The position numbers were made by a program, and so were the translations under genes. A stretch of 60,392 nt of DNA, taken from NCBI GenBank assembly GCA_949292725.1, contig CASFAQ010000001.1, positions 1 to 60,392 of the forward strand, read 5' to 3'. This document shows, one piece after another, positions 9,290 through 18,641 of this stretch (positions are counted from its first letter, which is position 1; each line of letters opens with the position of its first letter). The stretch comes from an uncultured Eubacteriales bacterium (GTDB taxonomy: Bacteria; Bacillota; Clostridia; Lachnospirales; Lachnospiraceae). The notes under the pieces are model-generated. The model saw only the letters and a list, made by a program, of their open reading frames with translations, was not told where the DNA came from and made no database searches.

Positions 9290-9317
9290 TGTAGCACCTC
9301 CTAACTGTTATCACTTA

Positions 9318-9500
9318 TTATATTTCTTCCACTTTCACTAAATGCTGTACCTGCTTAACCATTCCTCTTACGGATTCGTTGTCCGGCATTTCAACTGTCT
9401 TATTGAGCTTACGAAGGCCCAGTGCCTCGACAGTTTTTTTATGCTTAGGTATGGCACCTATTGTTGATTTCACTAATGTTATTTTTAATTTACCAGCCAA
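9318..9500 (-). CDS. rpmD: Large ribosomal subunit protein L30 (uL30)
   Basis: Small 50S protein, 60 residues, with the family pattern [16 protein letters not shown] and [13 protein letters not shown]. The start is a TTG at 9500 placed six bases after GGAGGTG; the frame is open a few codons further upstream but that would put the start inside the ribosome site. It sits between rpsE and rplO as in most bacteria. Confidence 0.94.
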   Translation of the reverse strand: MAGKLKITLVKSTIGAIPKHKKTVEALGLRKLNKTVEMPDNESVRGMVKQVQHLVKVEEI

Positions 9501-9529
9501 TGATAACACCTCCAAATGTACGTAGTCAA

Positions 9530-10039
9530 TCAGCCTAATAAAGCTTCAACAGAGATTCCACGCAGTCTTGCCACTTCTTCAGGAGTCTTTATCTTTCCAA
9601 GTCCTTCTATCGTAGCGTAAACAACGTTCTGCTTGTTATTTGAACCCAATGACTTAGTACGGATATTTTTATAGCCTGCAAGCTCAAGTACCGCACGCGC
9701 CGGACCGCCTGCAATGATTCCTGTACCTTCCGGAGACTTCTTAAGAAGAACAGATGCTCCTCCGTAGTTACCTGTATAATCATGTGGCACACTGCCATTC
9801 TCATTAACGGGAACCTCTATCAGCTTCTTGATAGCATCCTCCTTACCCTTACGGATTGCTTCAGGAATCTCAGTAGCCTTTCCAAGTCCGGCGCCAACAT
9901 GTCCGTTCCTGTCACCAACAACAACTAAAGCTGTGAAACGCATATTACGTCCACCTTTTACAACCTTGGTTACACGCTTGATAACAACAACGCGATCTTC
10001 TAATTCCATATCTTTCGTATCAATAATTGTACGCTTCAT
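9530..10039 (-). CDS. rpsE: Small ribosomal subunit protein S5 (uS5)
   Basis: 30S protein involved in decoding accuracy and mRNA helicase activity. The 169-residue protein has the N-terminal dsRNA-binding fold ([22 protein letters not shown]) and the C-terminal S5 fold ([15 protein letters not shown]). Normal length, 16 bases after rplR. Confidence 0.96.
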   Translation of the reverse strand: MKRTIIDTKDMELEDRVVVIKRVTKVVKGGRNMRFTALVVVGDRNGHVGAGLGKATEIPEAIRKGKEDAIKKLIEVPVNENGSVPHDYTGNYGGASVLLKKSPEGTGIIAGGPARAVLELAGYKNIRTKSLGSNNKQNVVYATIEGLGKIKTPEEVARLRGISVEALLG

Positions 10040-10055
10040 GAACTCTCCTCCTCGC

Positions 10056-10424
10056 TTAGAAATTCAATCCCGCTTCTCTAGCTGCCTCAGCTAAAGCCTG
10101 GATCTTTCCCTGATAGATAAAACCGCCTCTGTCAAATACAACGTCTGTAATTCCTTTATCTAATGCCTTTCTGGCAATAACTTCACCTAACTTTGCTGCT
10201 GCTGCAACATTATTAGTCTTATCAAGCTGGGATTTAATATCAGCAGAAAGAGTAGATGCTGCAACTAAAGTATTGCCGACCGAATCATCAATAATCTGAG
10301 CATACATATGATTATTGCTTCTGAAAACTGCCAGACGTGGTCTGTCTGCGGTTCCTGCAAAACGATTACGAAGTCTGTTGTGCTTTTTAACACGTACTTC
10401 AGATCTTGATTTCTTACTTACCAT
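10056..10424 (-). CDS. rplR: Large ribosomal subunit protein L18 (uL18)
   Basis: Binds 5S rRNA with L5 and L25 family proteins. The 122-residue protein contains [20 protein letters not shown] and the C-terminal [24 protein letters not shown] signature region (given in part). It lies between rplF and rpsE. Confidence 0.96.
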   Translation of the reverse strand: MVSKKSRSEVRVKKHNRLRNRFAGTADRPRLAVFRSNNHMYAQIIDDSVGNTLVAASTLSADIKSQLDKTNNVAAAAKLGEVIARKALDKGITDVVFDRGGFIYQGKIQALAEAAREAGLNF

Positions 10425-10443
10425 CGTTTCTTCACTCCTTTAA

Positions 10444-10986
10444 TTATTTTTTACCTGTCTTACCAACCTTACGTCTAATAACTTCGTCGGCATACTTGAT
10501 TCCCTTGCCCTTGTATGGCTCCGGAGCTCTCTTCTCACGAATCTCGGCTGCATACTGTCCAACCTTTTCCTTGTCGATTCCCTTAACAATTATCTTGTTC
10601 TGATCCTCGACAACAATCTCGAGTCCTTCCGGCTCCTCCATCTCTACAGGATGTGAGTATCCGAGTGAAAGGACTAACTTTTTACCCTGTTTTACAGCTC
10701 TGTAACCAACACCGTTGATTTCAAGAACTTTCTGATAACCATCAGTTACACCTACAACCATATTATTAATAAGTGTTCTCGTAAGTCCATGTAAAGACTT
10801 CATTCTCTTAAGATCATTAGGTCTGCTGACAGTAACCACGTCTCCATCCTTAACTATCTTCATCTCAGATGGAAGGACTCTCTCGAGAGTTCCTTTTGGT
10901 CCTTTAACCGTCACTTTATTATTTTCTGCAATATCTACAGTTACTCCTGCAGGTATCGCGATAGGCATTCTTCCGATACGTGACAT
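10444..10986 (-). CDS. rplF: Large ribosomal subunit protein L6 (uL6)
   Basis: 50S protein near the factor-binding site. The 180-residue protein starts [15 protein letters not shown] and has the C-terminal L6 signature [14 protein letters not shown]. Two homologous L6 domains are evident by length. It is in the spc operon order rpsH-rplF-rplR. Confidence 0.96.
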   Translation of the reverse strand: MSRIGRMPIAIPAGVTVDIAENNKVTVKGPKGTLERVLPSEMKIVKDGDVVTVSRPNDLKRMKSLHGLTRTLINNMVVGVTDGYQKVLEINGVGYRAVKQGKKLVLSLGYSHPVEMEEPEGLEIVVEDQNKIIVKGIDKEKVGQYAAEIREKRAPEPYKGKGIKYADEVIRRKVGKTGKK

Positions 10987-11020
10987 TTCGCCTTACCTCC
11001 AATTCTTTATTGTGCATGTA

Positions 11021-11422
11021 TTACCAGATAAATGCTAATACTTCCCCGCCTACATTTTCTTTTCTGGCCTGTTTATCAGTCATGACGCCCTTATTGGTAG
11101 AAATTATTGCTATACCATATCCTCCAAGTACACTAGGAAGCTCCTCGGTATTAGCATACACTCTGAGACCAGGCTTTGATATTCTCTTCAAACCTGATAT
11201 AACCTTTTCGTTCTTGTCTACGCCATATTTCAAAGTGATATGAATTGATTTGAAACCATCCACATCTACCAGATCAAAACTCTTAATATAACCTTCTTTA
11301 TAAAGAATCTCAGCTATTGAAATCTTCATCTTTGAAGCAGGTACATCAACTGTATCATGCTTTGCAGTATTGGCATTACGAATTCTTGTAAGCATATCTG
11401 CAATAGGATCACTCATTGTCAT
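11021..11422 (-). CDS. rpsH: Small ribosomal subunit protein S8 (uS8)
   Basis: 16S rRNA-binding assembly protein; in E. coli it is the repressor of the spc operon. The 133-residue protein has [15 protein letters not shown] at the start and the C-terminal motif [20 protein letters not shown]. The ATG at 11422 has GGAGG eight bases upstream; a second in-frame ATG two codons later is further away. Confidence 0.96.
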   Translation of the reverse strand: MTMSDPIADMLTRIRNANTAKHDTVDVPASKMKISIAEILYKEGYIKSFDLVDVDGFKSIHITLKYGVDKNEKVISGLKRISKPGLRVYANTEELPSVLGGYGIAIISTNKGVMTDKQARKENVGGEVLAFIW

Positions 11423-11451
11423 TTCATTTGCCTCCTTCCGATATATCCTCT

Positions 11452-11637
11452 TTACCAGCTTGCTTTCTTAACGCCGGGAATCTGTCCTTTGTATGCTAAT
11501 TCACGAAAACATATTCTGCATATACCATATTTTCTCAAATAAGCATGTGGGCGACCACATATTTTGCATCGACTGTATTCTCTGGTTGAGAATTTTGCCG
11601 GACGCTGCTGCTTGATTTTCATAGACATTTTAGCCAT
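11452..11637 (-). CDS. rpsZ: Small ribosomal subunit protein S14, zinc type (uS14)
   Basis: 30S head protein of the short zinc-binding type, 61 residues. Zinc ligands are C24, C27, C40 and C43 (CKIC and CRIC), followed by the family end IPGVKKASW. It lies between rplE and rpsH. The zinc-independent paralogue was not seen in this window. Confidence 0.96.
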   Translation of the reverse strand: MAKMSMKIKQQRPAKFSTREYSRCKICGRPHAYLRKYGICRICFRELAYKGQIPGVKKASW

Positions 11638-11653
11638 GAATTTTCCCTCCTAA

Positions 11654-12193
11654 CTATTTTTTGAACGGCATACCGAACTCAGTAAGGAGTTCACGTGCCT
11701 CTTCGTCTGTCTGAGCTGTGGTTACAAATATAACATCCATTCCTCTTACTTTATCGATCTTATCATATTCGATTTCAGGGAAAATAAGCTGTTCCTTAAT
11801 TCCTAAAGCATAATTACCTCTGCCGTCAAACGCATTAGGATTAACTCCTCTAAAGTCACGGACTCTCGGAAGCGCAAGGTTAATGAGACGATCTGCAAAA
11901 TCGTACATCTTCTCGCCACGAAGAGTAACCTTGCATCCTATAGGCATTCCTTCTCTTATCTTGAAGTTTGCAACTGAATTCTTAGCTTTGGTAGTAACAG
12001 GCTTCTGACCTGAGATGATCTCAAGGTCACTCATTGCAGAATCGAGAATTTTAGAATTCTCTTTAGCTTCTCCAACGCCCATGTTAATCACGATTTTATC
12101 TAATTTTGGTACCTGTAAAACATTGGTATAACCAAATTTCTTAACCATTGCATCAACTATTTCATTCAAATATTTTTCTTTTAAGCGTGACAC
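11654..12193 (-). CDS. rplE: Large ribosomal subunit protein L5 (uL5)
   Basis: 5S rRNA-binding protein of the central protuberance that also contacts P-site tRNA. The 179-residue protein has the motif [29 protein letters not shown] and the C-terminal [20 protein letters not shown] region. Normal length and position. Confidence 0.96.
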   Translation of the reverse strand: MSRLKEKYLNEIVDAMVKKFGYTNVLQVPKLDKIVINMGVGEAKENSKILDSAMSDLEIISGQKPVTTKAKNSVANFKIREGMPIGCKVTLRGEKMYDFADRLINLALPRVRDFRGVNPNAFDGRGNYALGIKEQLIFPEIEYDKIDKVRGMDVIFVTTAQTDEEARELLTEFGMPFKK

Positions 12194-12214
12194 TTTAAGT
12201 ACCTCCTCTCAGTT

Positions 12215-12520
12215 TTAGTCAATAACCTCACCGGTTGCTTTTGCATAACGCACCTTTTTGCCGTCAACAAACTTGAATCCGACTCTGCTTGGTTTTCCCT
12301 TGCTGACATACATAACGTTAGATACGTCAAAAGCTGCCTCCTGCTTAACGATACCGCCGTTTGGATTAGTCTGGCTTGGCTTGGTATGCTTTGTTACCAT
12401 TCTTACGCCTTCTACGATGACCTTTCCATCCTTAACAGCGATAACCTTTCCTTCCTTGCCCTTGTTCTTACCGGTAATAACCTTAACTGTATCGCCTTTC
12501 TTGATTTTGCTCATTGCCAT
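12215..12520 (-). CDS. rplX: Large ribosomal subunit protein L24 (uL24)
   Basis: Assembly initiator of the 50S subunit near the tunnel exit. The 101-residue protein has an N-terminal KOW motif ([18 protein letters not shown]). The first ATG has AGGAGGTG seven bases upstream and is preferred over the ATG two codons later. It is between rplN and rplE. Confidence 0.96.
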   Translation of the reverse strand: MAMSKIKKGDTVKVITGKNKGKEGKVIAVKDGKVIVEGVRMVTKHTKPSQTNPNGGIVKQEAAFDVSNVMYVSKGKPSRVGFKFVDGKKVRYAKATGEVID

Positions 12521-12533
12521 CTGTGCACACCTC

Positions 12534-12902
12534 CTATAATACTTCCGGTGCTAATGAGACTATTTTCATGAACTGTTTTTCTCTCAATTCTCTGGCTACC
12601 GGTCCAAATATACGTGTTCCTCTTGGATTCTTATCTTCTTTTATTATTACCGCAGCATTTTCATCAAACCTGATGTATGAACCATCCGGACGCTTCGTAC
12701 CCTTTACAGTACGAACAACCACTGCCTTTACAACATCGCCCTTCTTAACCACGCCGCCGGGTGTTGCATCTTTAACCGAAGCAACAATGACATCGCCAAC
12801 CTGTGCATATCTTCTGGTTGAGCCGCCCAGTACACGGATACAGAGAAGTTCTTTTGCACCAGTGTTATCTGCTACTTTAAGTCTTGATTCCTGCTGTACC
12901 AT
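12534..12902 (-). CDS. rplN: Large ribosomal subunit protein L14 (uL14)
   Basis: 50S interface protein that forms bridge B8 and is the docking site of ribosome silencing factor RsfS. The 122-residue protein starts [18 protein letters not shown], with [15 protein letters not shown] and the end [16 protein letters not shown]. Normal length. Confidence 0.97.
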   Translation of the reverse strand: MVQQESRLKVADNTGAKELLCIRVLGGSTRRYAQVGDVIVASVKDATPGGVVKKGDVVKAVVVRTVKGTKRPDGSYIRFDENAAVIIKEDKNPRGTRIFGPVARELREKQFMKIVSLAPEVL

Positions 12903-12930
12903 AATCTAACCTCCATCTTAATACGCTAAA

Positions 12931-13188
12931 TTATTTAGCCTTTTCAATGATCTCAACCAGTCTCCATCTCTTTGTCCTTGATAAAGGTCTGGTTTCCATA
13001 ACTCTGACTCTGTCACCGATACCGCACTCGTTATTCTCGTCATGAGCCTTTAATTTATAGGTTCGCTTTACAATCTTGTTGTAAAGAGGATGCTTTACAT
13101 TGTCAACTACTGCTACAACAATAGTTTTGTCCATCTTATCGCTTATCACCTTACCGGTACGCACTTTTCTAAGATTTCTTTCTTCCAC
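12931..13188 (-). CDS. rpsQ: Small ribosomal subunit protein S17 (uS17)
   Basis: 16S rRNA-binding OB-fold protein. The start is a GTG at 13188, nine bases after GGAGG, giving [19 protein letters not shown], which aligns with the Bacillus N-terminus; the TTG two codons earlier is too near the ribosome site. The 85-residue protein ends in the S17 pattern [15 protein letters not shown]. Confidence 0.94.
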   Translation of the reverse strand: MEERNLRKVRTGKVISDKMDKTIVVAVVDNVKHPLYNKIVKRTYKLKAHDENNECGIGDRVRVMETRPLSRTKRWRLVEIIEKAK

Positions 13189-13213
13189 TACCAACTTCCT
13201 CCTTTCTTAACAA

Positions 13214-13420
13214 TCAGTCTGCAGCTTTCATTTCAGAGATAACAGTCTGAATTCTTGCAATCTGCTTTCTTACCTCTTTGATTCTGCTGGTATTATCCAA
13301 CTGATTAGTTGCGTTCTGGAATCTCAGGTTAAATAACTCCTTCTTAGCAGCTACTAAATCCGCATTAAGTTCTTCTACCGACTTACCTCTAAGTCCACTT
13401 AAAAAATCCTTAGTTTTCAC
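13214..13420 (-). CDS. rpmC: Large ribosomal subunit protein L29 (uL29)
   Basis: Small helical 50S protein at the tunnel exit. The start is a GTG at 13420, eight bases after GGAGG, giving [18 protein letters not shown] and 68 residues with the L29 core [14 protein letters not shown]. Its first 11 bases overlap the end of rplP, so the ribosome site and start codon lie inside rplP. Confidence 0.93.
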   Translation of the reverse strand: MKTKDFLSGLRGKSVEELNADLVAAKKELFNLRFQNATNQLDNTSRIKEVRKQIARIQTVISEMKAAD

Positions 13421-13847
13421 TGCCCGCACCTCCTTCTAAGTCTGCACGGGAAACGATCTTACATTTAACAGGCAACTTATGCGTTGCAAGCCTTAACGCT
13501 TCCTTTGCGATTTCCTCTGATACTCCGGAGATCTCAAATAACACACGACCCGGTTTAACTACAGCTACCCAGTACTCAAGTGCGCCCTTTCCGGAACCCA
13601 TTCGGGTCTCAGCAGGTTTAGCTGTTACCGGCTTATCCGGAAATATCTTGATCCATACCTTACCACCACGCTTAATGTAACGTGTCATGGCAATACGGGC
13701 TGCCTCTATCTGATTTGACTTAATCCATGCCGGTTCAAGCGCTACGATACCATATTCACCATAAGTAATCTTATTACCTCTTGTAGCTTTACCGGTCATT
13801 CTGCCACGAAACTGCTTACGACGTTTAACTCTCTTAGGCATTAACAT
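13410..13847 (-). CDS. rplP: Large ribosomal subunit protein L16 (uL16)
   Basis: 50S protein near the peptidyl-transferase centre and A site. The 145-residue protein starts [17 protein letters not shown] and has the L16 signatures [19 protein letters not shown] and [18 protein letters not shown]. The start codon overlaps the rpsC stop by one base (TAATG). Confidence 0.96.
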   Translation of the reverse strand: MLMPKRVKRRKQFRGRMTGKATRGNKITYGEYGIVALEPAWIKSNQIEAARIAMTRYIKRGGKVWIKIFPDKPVTAKPAETRMGSGKGALEYWVAVVKPGRVLFEISGVSEEIAKEALRLATHKLPVKCKIVSRADLEGGAGSEN

Positions 13848-14509
13848 TATTTATCGCTCCCTTCCTTTTTGTTACCACTCTTGGTTGGAAGTATTTCACC
13901 ATGGTAAACCCATACCTTAACACCAATTTTACCATAGGTTGTGTCAGCTTCACTAAAACCATAATCAATGTTTGCACGAAGTGTCTGAAGAGGAATAGTT
14001 CCCTCGCTGTAATACTCTGTACGAGCCATATCAGCTCCTCCGAGACGTCCTGACACAGCTGTCTTGATTCCTTTTACTCCGCTCTTCATAGCTCTTCCCA
14101 TAGACTGCTTCATGGCTCTACGGAATGATATACGCTTCTCAAGCTGAAGTGCAATGTTCTCTGCGATAAGCTGTGCGTCATTGTCAGGTTTCTTAACTTC
14201 TTTAATATCAACCAAAACCTTCTTGGTTGTGTATCCGGTAAGTTCTTTCTTAAGCTTTTCTATCTCTGAACCGCCTTTTCCGATAACCACACCAGGTTTA
14301 GCTGTATGAATTATGATCTTAACACGGTCTGAAGATCTTTCGATCTCAATCTTAGCGACACCTGAGTTATATAATTTTTTCTTTAAAAACTCTCTGATTT
14401 TGTAATCTTCGGCAAGATTATCTGCAAAATCTTCTTCTGCATACCATCTTGAGTCCCAGTCCTTGATGACACCGACTCTTAAGCCGTGAGGATTAACCTT
14501 CTGTCCCAT
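13847..14509 (-). CDS. rpsC: Small ribosomal subunit protein S3 (uS3)
   Basis: 30S head protein at the mRNA entry channel. The 220-residue protein starts [14 protein letters not shown], has a KH domain with the GxxG loop ([17 protein letters not shown]) and the C-terminal S3 domain ([18 protein letters not shown]). Position between rplV and rplP is canonical. Confidence 0.97.
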   Translation of the reverse strand: MGQKVNPHGLRVGVIKDWDSRWYAEEDFADNLAEDYKIREFLKKKLYNSGVAKIEIERSSDRVKIIIHTAKPGVVIGKGGSEIEKLKKELTGYTTKKVLVDIKEVKKPDNDAQLIAENIALQLEKRISFRRAMKQSMGRAMKSGVKGIKTAVSGRLGGADMARTEYYSEGTIPLQTLRANIDYGFSEADTTYGKIGVKVWVYHGEILPTKSGNKKEGSDK

Positions 14510-14520
14510 GATAGCCCTCC

Positions 14521-14910
14521 TTATCTTTCATTCAACACGATTGTGATATGGCTCATTCTCTTCTCTATACGATAAGCTGTACCACGTGCTCTTGGTCTGA
14601 TTCTCTTCATTGTCGGTCCTTTATTAGCATAACATTCCTCTATATAAAGGTTATCCGGATTCATTCCGTTATTATTTTCTGCGTTTGCAATGGCTGACTC
14701 CAAAAGCTTCTTGATAATGCTTGAGCCGTATCTTGGATTATATGCCAGTATTCCAAGCGCTGTCTCTACATCCTTACCTCTTATGGCATCCAAAACAAAA
14801 CATGCCTTCTGCACAGAAATTCTTGCATAAGAAAGCTTTGCAGATGGTCTTGTATCTTTTGTTTCGCGATTTCTATCTCTTTTTATCTGAGATCTGTGTC
14901 CCTTTGCCAT
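14521..14910 (-). CDS. rplV: Large ribosomal subunit protein L22 (uL22)
   Basis: 50S protein whose beta-hairpin lines the exit tunnel and is a site of macrolide-resistance changes. The 129-residue protein has the core [20 protein letters not shown] and the hairpin [17 protein letters not shown]. The N-terminal extension before [11 protein letters not shown] is about 25 residues and basic. A second start nearer the conserved core cannot be excluded. Confidence 0.95.
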   Translation of the reverse strand: MAKGHRSQIKRDRNRETKDTRPSAKLSYARISVQKACFVLDAIRGKDVETALGILAYNPRYGSSIIKKLLESAIANAENNNGMNPDNLYIEECYANKGPTMKRIRPRARGTAYRIEKRMSHITIVLNER

Positions 14911-14942
14911 GGATGTAACCTCCTTTCAATACCTATATGGAT

Positions 14943-15221
14943 TTATCTTCTTCCCTTTTTCTCGTCTTTGCCATGACCTCTGTAAGTTCTTGTCATAACG
15001 AACTCACCGAGCTTGTGTCCTACCATATCTTCTGTTATATATACAGGTACGTGCTTTCTGCCATCATGAACAGCAATTGTGTGTCCAACCATCTGCGGAA
15101 AGATTGTAGAACGACGTGACCATGTTTTGATAACCTGCTTGTCACCGGACTCATTCATTGCTTCAACTTTTTTAAGCAGATGCTCGTCTGCAAATGGTCC
15201 CTTTTTTAATGAACGTGACAT
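14943..15221 (-). CDS. rpsS: Small ribosomal subunit protein S19 (uS19)
   Basis: 30S head protein forming intersubunit bridges with S13. The 92-residue protein has [18 protein letters not shown] and the signature [17 protein letters not shown]. It lies between rplB and rplV. Confidence 0.97.
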   Translation of the reverse strand: MSRSLKKGPFADEHLLKKVEAMNESGDKQVIKTWSRRSTIFPQMVGHTIAVHDGRKHVPVYITEDMVGHKLGEFVMTRTYRGHGKDEKKGRR

Positions 15222-15235
15222 TGTGTACCCTCCTT

Positions 15236-16081
15236 CTACTTAGATAACGCTTTACCGTCTCTTCTTCTGACGATATATTTATTAGACTTCTTGTTCTTCT
15301 TCCTTGTCTTGAGACCAAGCGCAGGCTTGCCCCAAGGGGTAACAGGACCCGGACGTCCAATACCGGCCTTACCTTCACCACCACCGTGTGGATGGTCGTT
15401 AGGGTTCATAACCGAACCACGAACCGTAGGACGGATACCCATATTTCTCTTACGTCCTGCCTTACCTATATTGATAAGCTCGTGATCAGCATTACCTACC
15501 TGACCGATAGTTGCGCGGCAGATAATCGGAACCATTCTCATCTCTCCCGAAGGAAGTCTGAGAGTTGCATACTTGCCTTCCTTTGCCATGAGCTGAGCGC
15601 TGTTGCCGGCTGCACGTACAAGCTGTCCGCCTTTTCCAGGGTAAAGCTCAATATTGTGAATCTGAGCACCTACAGGAATGTTCTGAAGCGGAAGGCAGTT
15701 TCCTACGGATATCTCTGCATCCGGTCCATTCATTATCTGCTGTCCTACCTTAAGTCCGACAGGCGCAAGAATGTATGCCTTTTCTCCATCTGCGTAGCAT
15801 ATAAGAGCTATATTAGCGGTACGGTTTGGATCGTATTCAATAGTCTTAACCACTGCAGGTATTCCATCTTTTCTTCTCTTAAAATCAATTATTCTATACT
15901 TTCTTCTTGAACCGCCACCACGATGTCTCACAGTGATCTTACCCTGATTGTTACGTCCGGCATTCTTCTGCAGTGACACAACGAGTGATTTCTCCGGCTT
16001 TGAAGTTGTTATTTCTGAAAAATCAGAACCAGTCATATGCCTTCTAGAAGGTGTATATGGGTTAAACTTTTTAATTCCCAT
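15236..16081 (-). CDS. rplB: Large ribosomal subunit protein L2 (uL2)
   Basis: Core 50S protein required for peptidyl-transferase activity and subunit joining. The 281-residue protein has [12 protein letters not shown] in the N-terminal part and the C-terminal signature [14 protein letters not shown] with the conserved histidine. Normal length. Confidence 0.97.
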   Translation of the reverse strand: MGIKKFNPYTPSRRHMTGSDFSEITTSKPEKSLVVSLQKNAGRNNQGKITVRHRGGGSRRKYRIIDFKRRKDGIPAVVKTIEYDPNRTANIALICYADGEKAYILAPVGLKVGQQIMNGPDAEISVGNCLPLQNIPVGAQIHNIELYPGKGGQLVRAAGNSAQLMAKEGKYATLRLPSGEMRMVPIICRATIGQVGNADHELINIGKAGRKRNMGIRPTVRGSVMNPNDHPHGGGEGKAGIGRPGPVTPWGKPALGLKTRKKNKKSNKYIVRRRDGKALSK

Positions 16082-16114
16082 TATTTCTTACTCCTTTCCG
16101 CTGTATTATCCAAA

Positions 16115-16414
16115 TTACAGACCCTCAAAGATCTCGATATCAGCGCTGTCCTTTGATAAGGTAACTATCGCTTTCTTTCTCTTAGCCGTCTTACCAACTG
16201 CCGTTCCACGTCTGCGGTTCTTTCCGTTAAGATTCATCGTATTGACTTTCTCAACCTTAGCGCCAGCAAACATCTTCTCCACCGCTTCTTTTATCTGAGC
16301 TTTAGTTGCGTCTACGTGAACAGAAAAAGTATATTTTTTCTCCTCCATAGCAGCCATTGACTTCTCAGTAATAATCGGAGCGAGGATAATATCATAATAC
16401 TTCAAATCTGCCAT
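16115..16414 (-). CDS. rplW: Large ribosomal subunit protein L23 (uL23)
   Basis: Tunnel-exit protein that is the docking site for trigger factor and SRP. The 99-residue protein has [19 protein letters not shown] and ends in the L23 pattern. The start overlaps the rplD stop by one base, implying coupling. Confidence 0.96.
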   Translation of the reverse strand: MADLKYYDIILAPIITEKSMAAMEEKKYTFSVHVDATKAQIKEAVEKMFAGAKVEKVNTMNLNGKNRRRGTAVGKTAKRKKAIVTLSKDSADIEIFEGL

Positions 16415-17058
16415 TATGCGTACACCTCCTCGATGTTCTTAGCGGCATCCTTAGCTATTATAACCGTATCATACTTAAGGATGTCATATACACTTAAGGT
16501 TGCTGATACAGATACTTCATCCTTCTTTATAAATGATGTCTTAACATCCTGAAGATTAGCCGCTGACTTAATAATCTTCTCATCAGCATTATCAAGAACT
16601 ATAAGAGCCTTCTTGACGCCAAGAGCCTCAAGCATTGCAATAATCTTCTTTGTCTTATACTCATCAAGCTGAATCTTATCAACTACAAGGAACTTGTTCT
16701 CGCTGACCTTTGAGCTGAGAACAGACTTCATGGCAGCTGCCTTTTCCTTCTTGTTCATCTTAAATGAATAACTTCTTGGAACAGGTGCAAATACCACACC
16801 ACCGCCGGTCCACTGAGGAGCTCTTGTTGAACCCTGTCTTGCATGACCGGTTCCCTTCTGTCTCCAAGGCTTTCTTCCGCCACCTCTTACCTCGGAACGC
16901 GTCTTAGCCTTCTGTGTTCCCTGACGTTTATTTGCAAGCTGTAACTGAACAGCCATGTGAACCAAATGTTCGTTAACAGGAGCGGCAAATACAGCGTCGC
17001 TTAATTCCATTGCTCCAACTTCTTTGCCTTCCATATTGTAAACAGATACGTTTGCCAT
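16414..17058 (-). CDS. rplD: Large ribosomal subunit protein L4 (uL4)
   Basis: 50S protein with an extended loop at the tunnel constriction; in E. coli also the repressor of the S10 operon. The 214-residue protein shows the loop region [19 protein letters not shown] and [14 protein letters not shown]. Its possible regulatory target is the structured leader before rpsJ. Confidence 0.96.
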   Translation of the reverse strand: MANVSVYNMEGKEVGAMELSDAVFAAPVNEHLVHMAVQLQLANKRQGTQKAKTRSEVRGGGRKPWRQKGTGHARQGSTRAPQWTGGGVVFAPVPRSYSFKMNKKEKAAAMKSVLSSKVSENKFLVVDKIQLDEYKTKKIIAMLEALGVKKALIVLDNADEKIIKSAANLQDVKTSFIKKDEVSVSATLSVYDILKYDTVIIAKDAAKNIEEVYA

Positions 17059-17082
17059 CTGTGTTTCCTCCTTCCTGAAAGT

Positions 17083-17715
17083 TTAGACAGCCTTTACAGA
17101 TTCTTTTAATACTACTGTAGCTTTCTTAGGACCAGGTACTGCGCCCTTAACCAGAATAATATTATCTTCTGCATCAATTCTTACTATCTCCAAATTCTGT
17201 ACTGTAACCTTTACAGCACCCATCTGTCCAGGCATCTTCTTTCCTTTAAATACCTTGCTAGGATCTGAACAAGCGCCGTTAGAGCCTGCATGTCTGTGGT
17301 ACTTGGAACCATGTGACATAGGTCCTCTTGACTGTCCGTGTCTCTTAATAGCGCCCTGGAAACCTTTACCCTTTGACTTGCCGGTAACATCAATCTTATC
17401 TCCGGCTTCAAATATGTCAGCCTTGATTTCCTGTCCAAGCTCGTACTCTGATGAGTTGTCAAACTTAAACTCTTTGAAGAATCTAAGGCATCCAACTCCT
17501 GCCTTATCAAGGCGACCCCTGGTAGGCTTGTTAACAAGCTTCTCACGAACATCTCCGAAGCCAATCTGAATTGCTTCGTAGCCGTCGTTCTCGGTATTCT
17601 TGACCTGTGTTACGTAACAGGGACCAGCCTGAAGTACAGTAACAGGAATCAACATACCATTCTCATCGAAAATCTGTGTCATACCGATTTTCTTAGCTAA
17701 AATTCCTTTCGTCAT
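17083..17715 (-). CDS. rplC: Large ribosomal subunit protein L3 (uL3)
   Basis: Early-assembly 50S protein near the peptidyl-transferase centre. The 210-residue protein starts [20 protein letters not shown] and has the L3 signature [20 protein letters not shown] with its conserved Gln-containing loop. It is preceded by a 135-base structured gap. Confidence 0.96.
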   Translation of the reverse strand: MTKGILAKKIGMTQIFDENGMLIPVTVLQAGPCYVTQVKNTENDGYEAIQIGFGDVREKLVNKPTRGRLDKAGVGCLRFFKEFKFDNSSEYELGQEIKADIFEAGDKIDVTGKSKGKGFQGAIKRHGQSRGPMSHGSKYHRHAGSNGACSDPSKVFKGKKMPGQMGAVKVTVQNLEIVRIDAEDNIILVKGAVPGPKKATVVLKESVKAV

Positions 17716-17850
17716 GCTTTCGCACCTCCTGATTAATCTACAGCGGATTGCATAATGAACACTCTAACCTTCCGGTGATTCTATTCACTAAGCATGCAAT
17801 CATCCTAGATTGACCTTTTCCGCTTAACTTTATAACTCATCCCGACAGTC
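17716..17850 (-). promoter_or_regulatory. Structured gap between rpsJ and rplC
   Basis: The 135 bases between rpsJ and rplC hold no gene. Two matched arms enclose the middle: 8-bp GATTGCAT/ATGCAATC (17794-17801 with 17746-17753) and, outside it, 6-bp AATCTA/TAGATT (17806-17811 with 17735-17740). The structure ends just before the GGAGGTG of rplC. There is no U-tract, so it is not a terminator; control of rplC translation or RNA processing is possible. Confidence 0.45.
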
Positions 17851-18192
17851 CTACTTAGAAGTCTTTGCCGGTTTGTTATCCTGCATCTTGATTGTAATCT
17901 TAACACCTGCCGGCATCTCAAGCTTAGCAAGAGCGTCTACAGTCTTCTGTGTAGGTCCGATTACATCAATCAGTCTCTTATGAGTTCTCTGCTCGAACTG
18001 CTCTCTGGAGTCCTTATACTTGTGAACAGCTCTTAAGATAGTAACAACTTCCCTCTTGGTCGGAAGTGGTACCGGTCCACTCACCTTTGCTCCACTCTTC
18101 TTAACAGTTTCAACAATTTTGCCGGCTGAATAATCAATCAACTTGTGATCATACGCCTTGAGAGTAATTCTCATAACCTTTTGACTTGCCAT
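17851..18192 (-). CDS. rpsJ: Small ribosomal subunit protein S10 (uS10)
   Basis: 30S head protein and, as NusE, a partner in transcription antitermination. The frame is open upstream but only the ATG at 18192 has an AGGAGG in front (about 11 bases). The 113-residue protein starts [20 protein letters not shown], has [25 protein letters not shown] in the loop region (given in part) and a short extra C-terminal tail. It is the first gene of the ribosomal operon. Confidence 0.95.
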   Translation of the reverse strand: MASQKVMRITLKAYDHKLIDYSAGKIVETVKKSGAKVSGPVPLPTKREVVTILRAVHKYKDSREQFEQRTHKRLIDVIGPTQKTVDALAKLEMPAGVKITIKMQDNKPAKTSK

Positions 18193-18479
18193 AAAAAAAG
18201 CCGCCTCCTTTTCGCACTTTAAACTACAGTACGACAAGTGGTGACTGTACACTTATCCGTGTGTGTCGCATCAATCTTCAAAAATAAAGAGCCGCATGCG
18301 CGGACCACACGTTTATCTGCTCGCAGACAGAATTATAAATTAGTACAGTGACTTGTCGCCATCATCTGAGGTGGTATGCTTACCACCTTCTCGCTGACAT
18401 TCGCTCCACGAAAAACCCGCAAAACAGTGCATCCCGCCTTACGGCAACCTCCGCTTCACAGCTATCATGTCACACAGCA
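18193..18479 (-). promoter_or_regulatory. S10-operon 5' leader with long-range pairing
   Basis: From the predicted transcription start near 18479 to rpsJ the leader is about 287 bases and has no gene. Minus-strand hairpins include AGGTGGTA/TACCACCT (18369-18388), GCC-GUAA-GGC, and CCGC-GCAT-GCGG. Two blocks of 7 bp pair over about 95 bases: 18351-18357 with 18233-18239 and 18343-18349 with 18244-18250, closing a multibranch domain. The same 3' segment can instead form a local hairpin (18244-18249 with 18225-18230), so two exclusive folds are possible. In E. coli, L4 regulates this operon through its leader; a comparable role is inferred. Confidence 0.6.
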
Positions 18480-18485
18480 TTTCGA

Positions 18486-18514
18486 ATTATACACTATTTT
18501 ACAGTGAAGTGCAA
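18486..18514 (-). promoter_or_regulatory. Promoter of the S10-spc-alpha operon
   Basis: Minus-strand TTGCAC (18509-18514) and TATAAT (18486-18491) are separated by exactly 17 bases, a near-consensus housekeeping promoter. Predicted start is about 18479. Confidence 0.8.
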
Positions 18515-18581
18515 GCACTTTTATATTTTTTTGACATTTTCTTTTTGCACTTTTATATTGGACGCCGTTTTTTCAAGTTAA

Positions 18582-18612
18582 AAGGAGTTGCTGCAAATTA
18601 CAGCAACCCCTT
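18582..18612 (-). terminator. Intrinsic terminator of the CBM protein gene
   Basis: Minus-strand stem AAGGGGTTGCTG / CAGCAACTCCTT (12 pairs with one G-U) and a 7-base loop, followed by TT and an A/T-rich stretch. It lies 30 bases after the stop of the CBM-only gene and upstream of the rpsJ promoter, so it insulates the ribosomal operon. Confidence 0.75.
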
Positions 18613-18641
18613 CTATTGATTAAATTAAATTATTTTATAAA

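Noticed and set aside
9828..10094. Long plus-strand open frames opposite rpsE, rplB, rplO and other ribosomal genes
   Set aside because: They are antisense shadows of strongly conserved genes with no ribosome sites or recognisable protein features.
18348..18581. Plus-strand open frame of 77 codons opposite the S10 leader and promoter
   Set aside because: It covers the promoter and structured leader; composition is not protein-like and no ribosome site precedes it.
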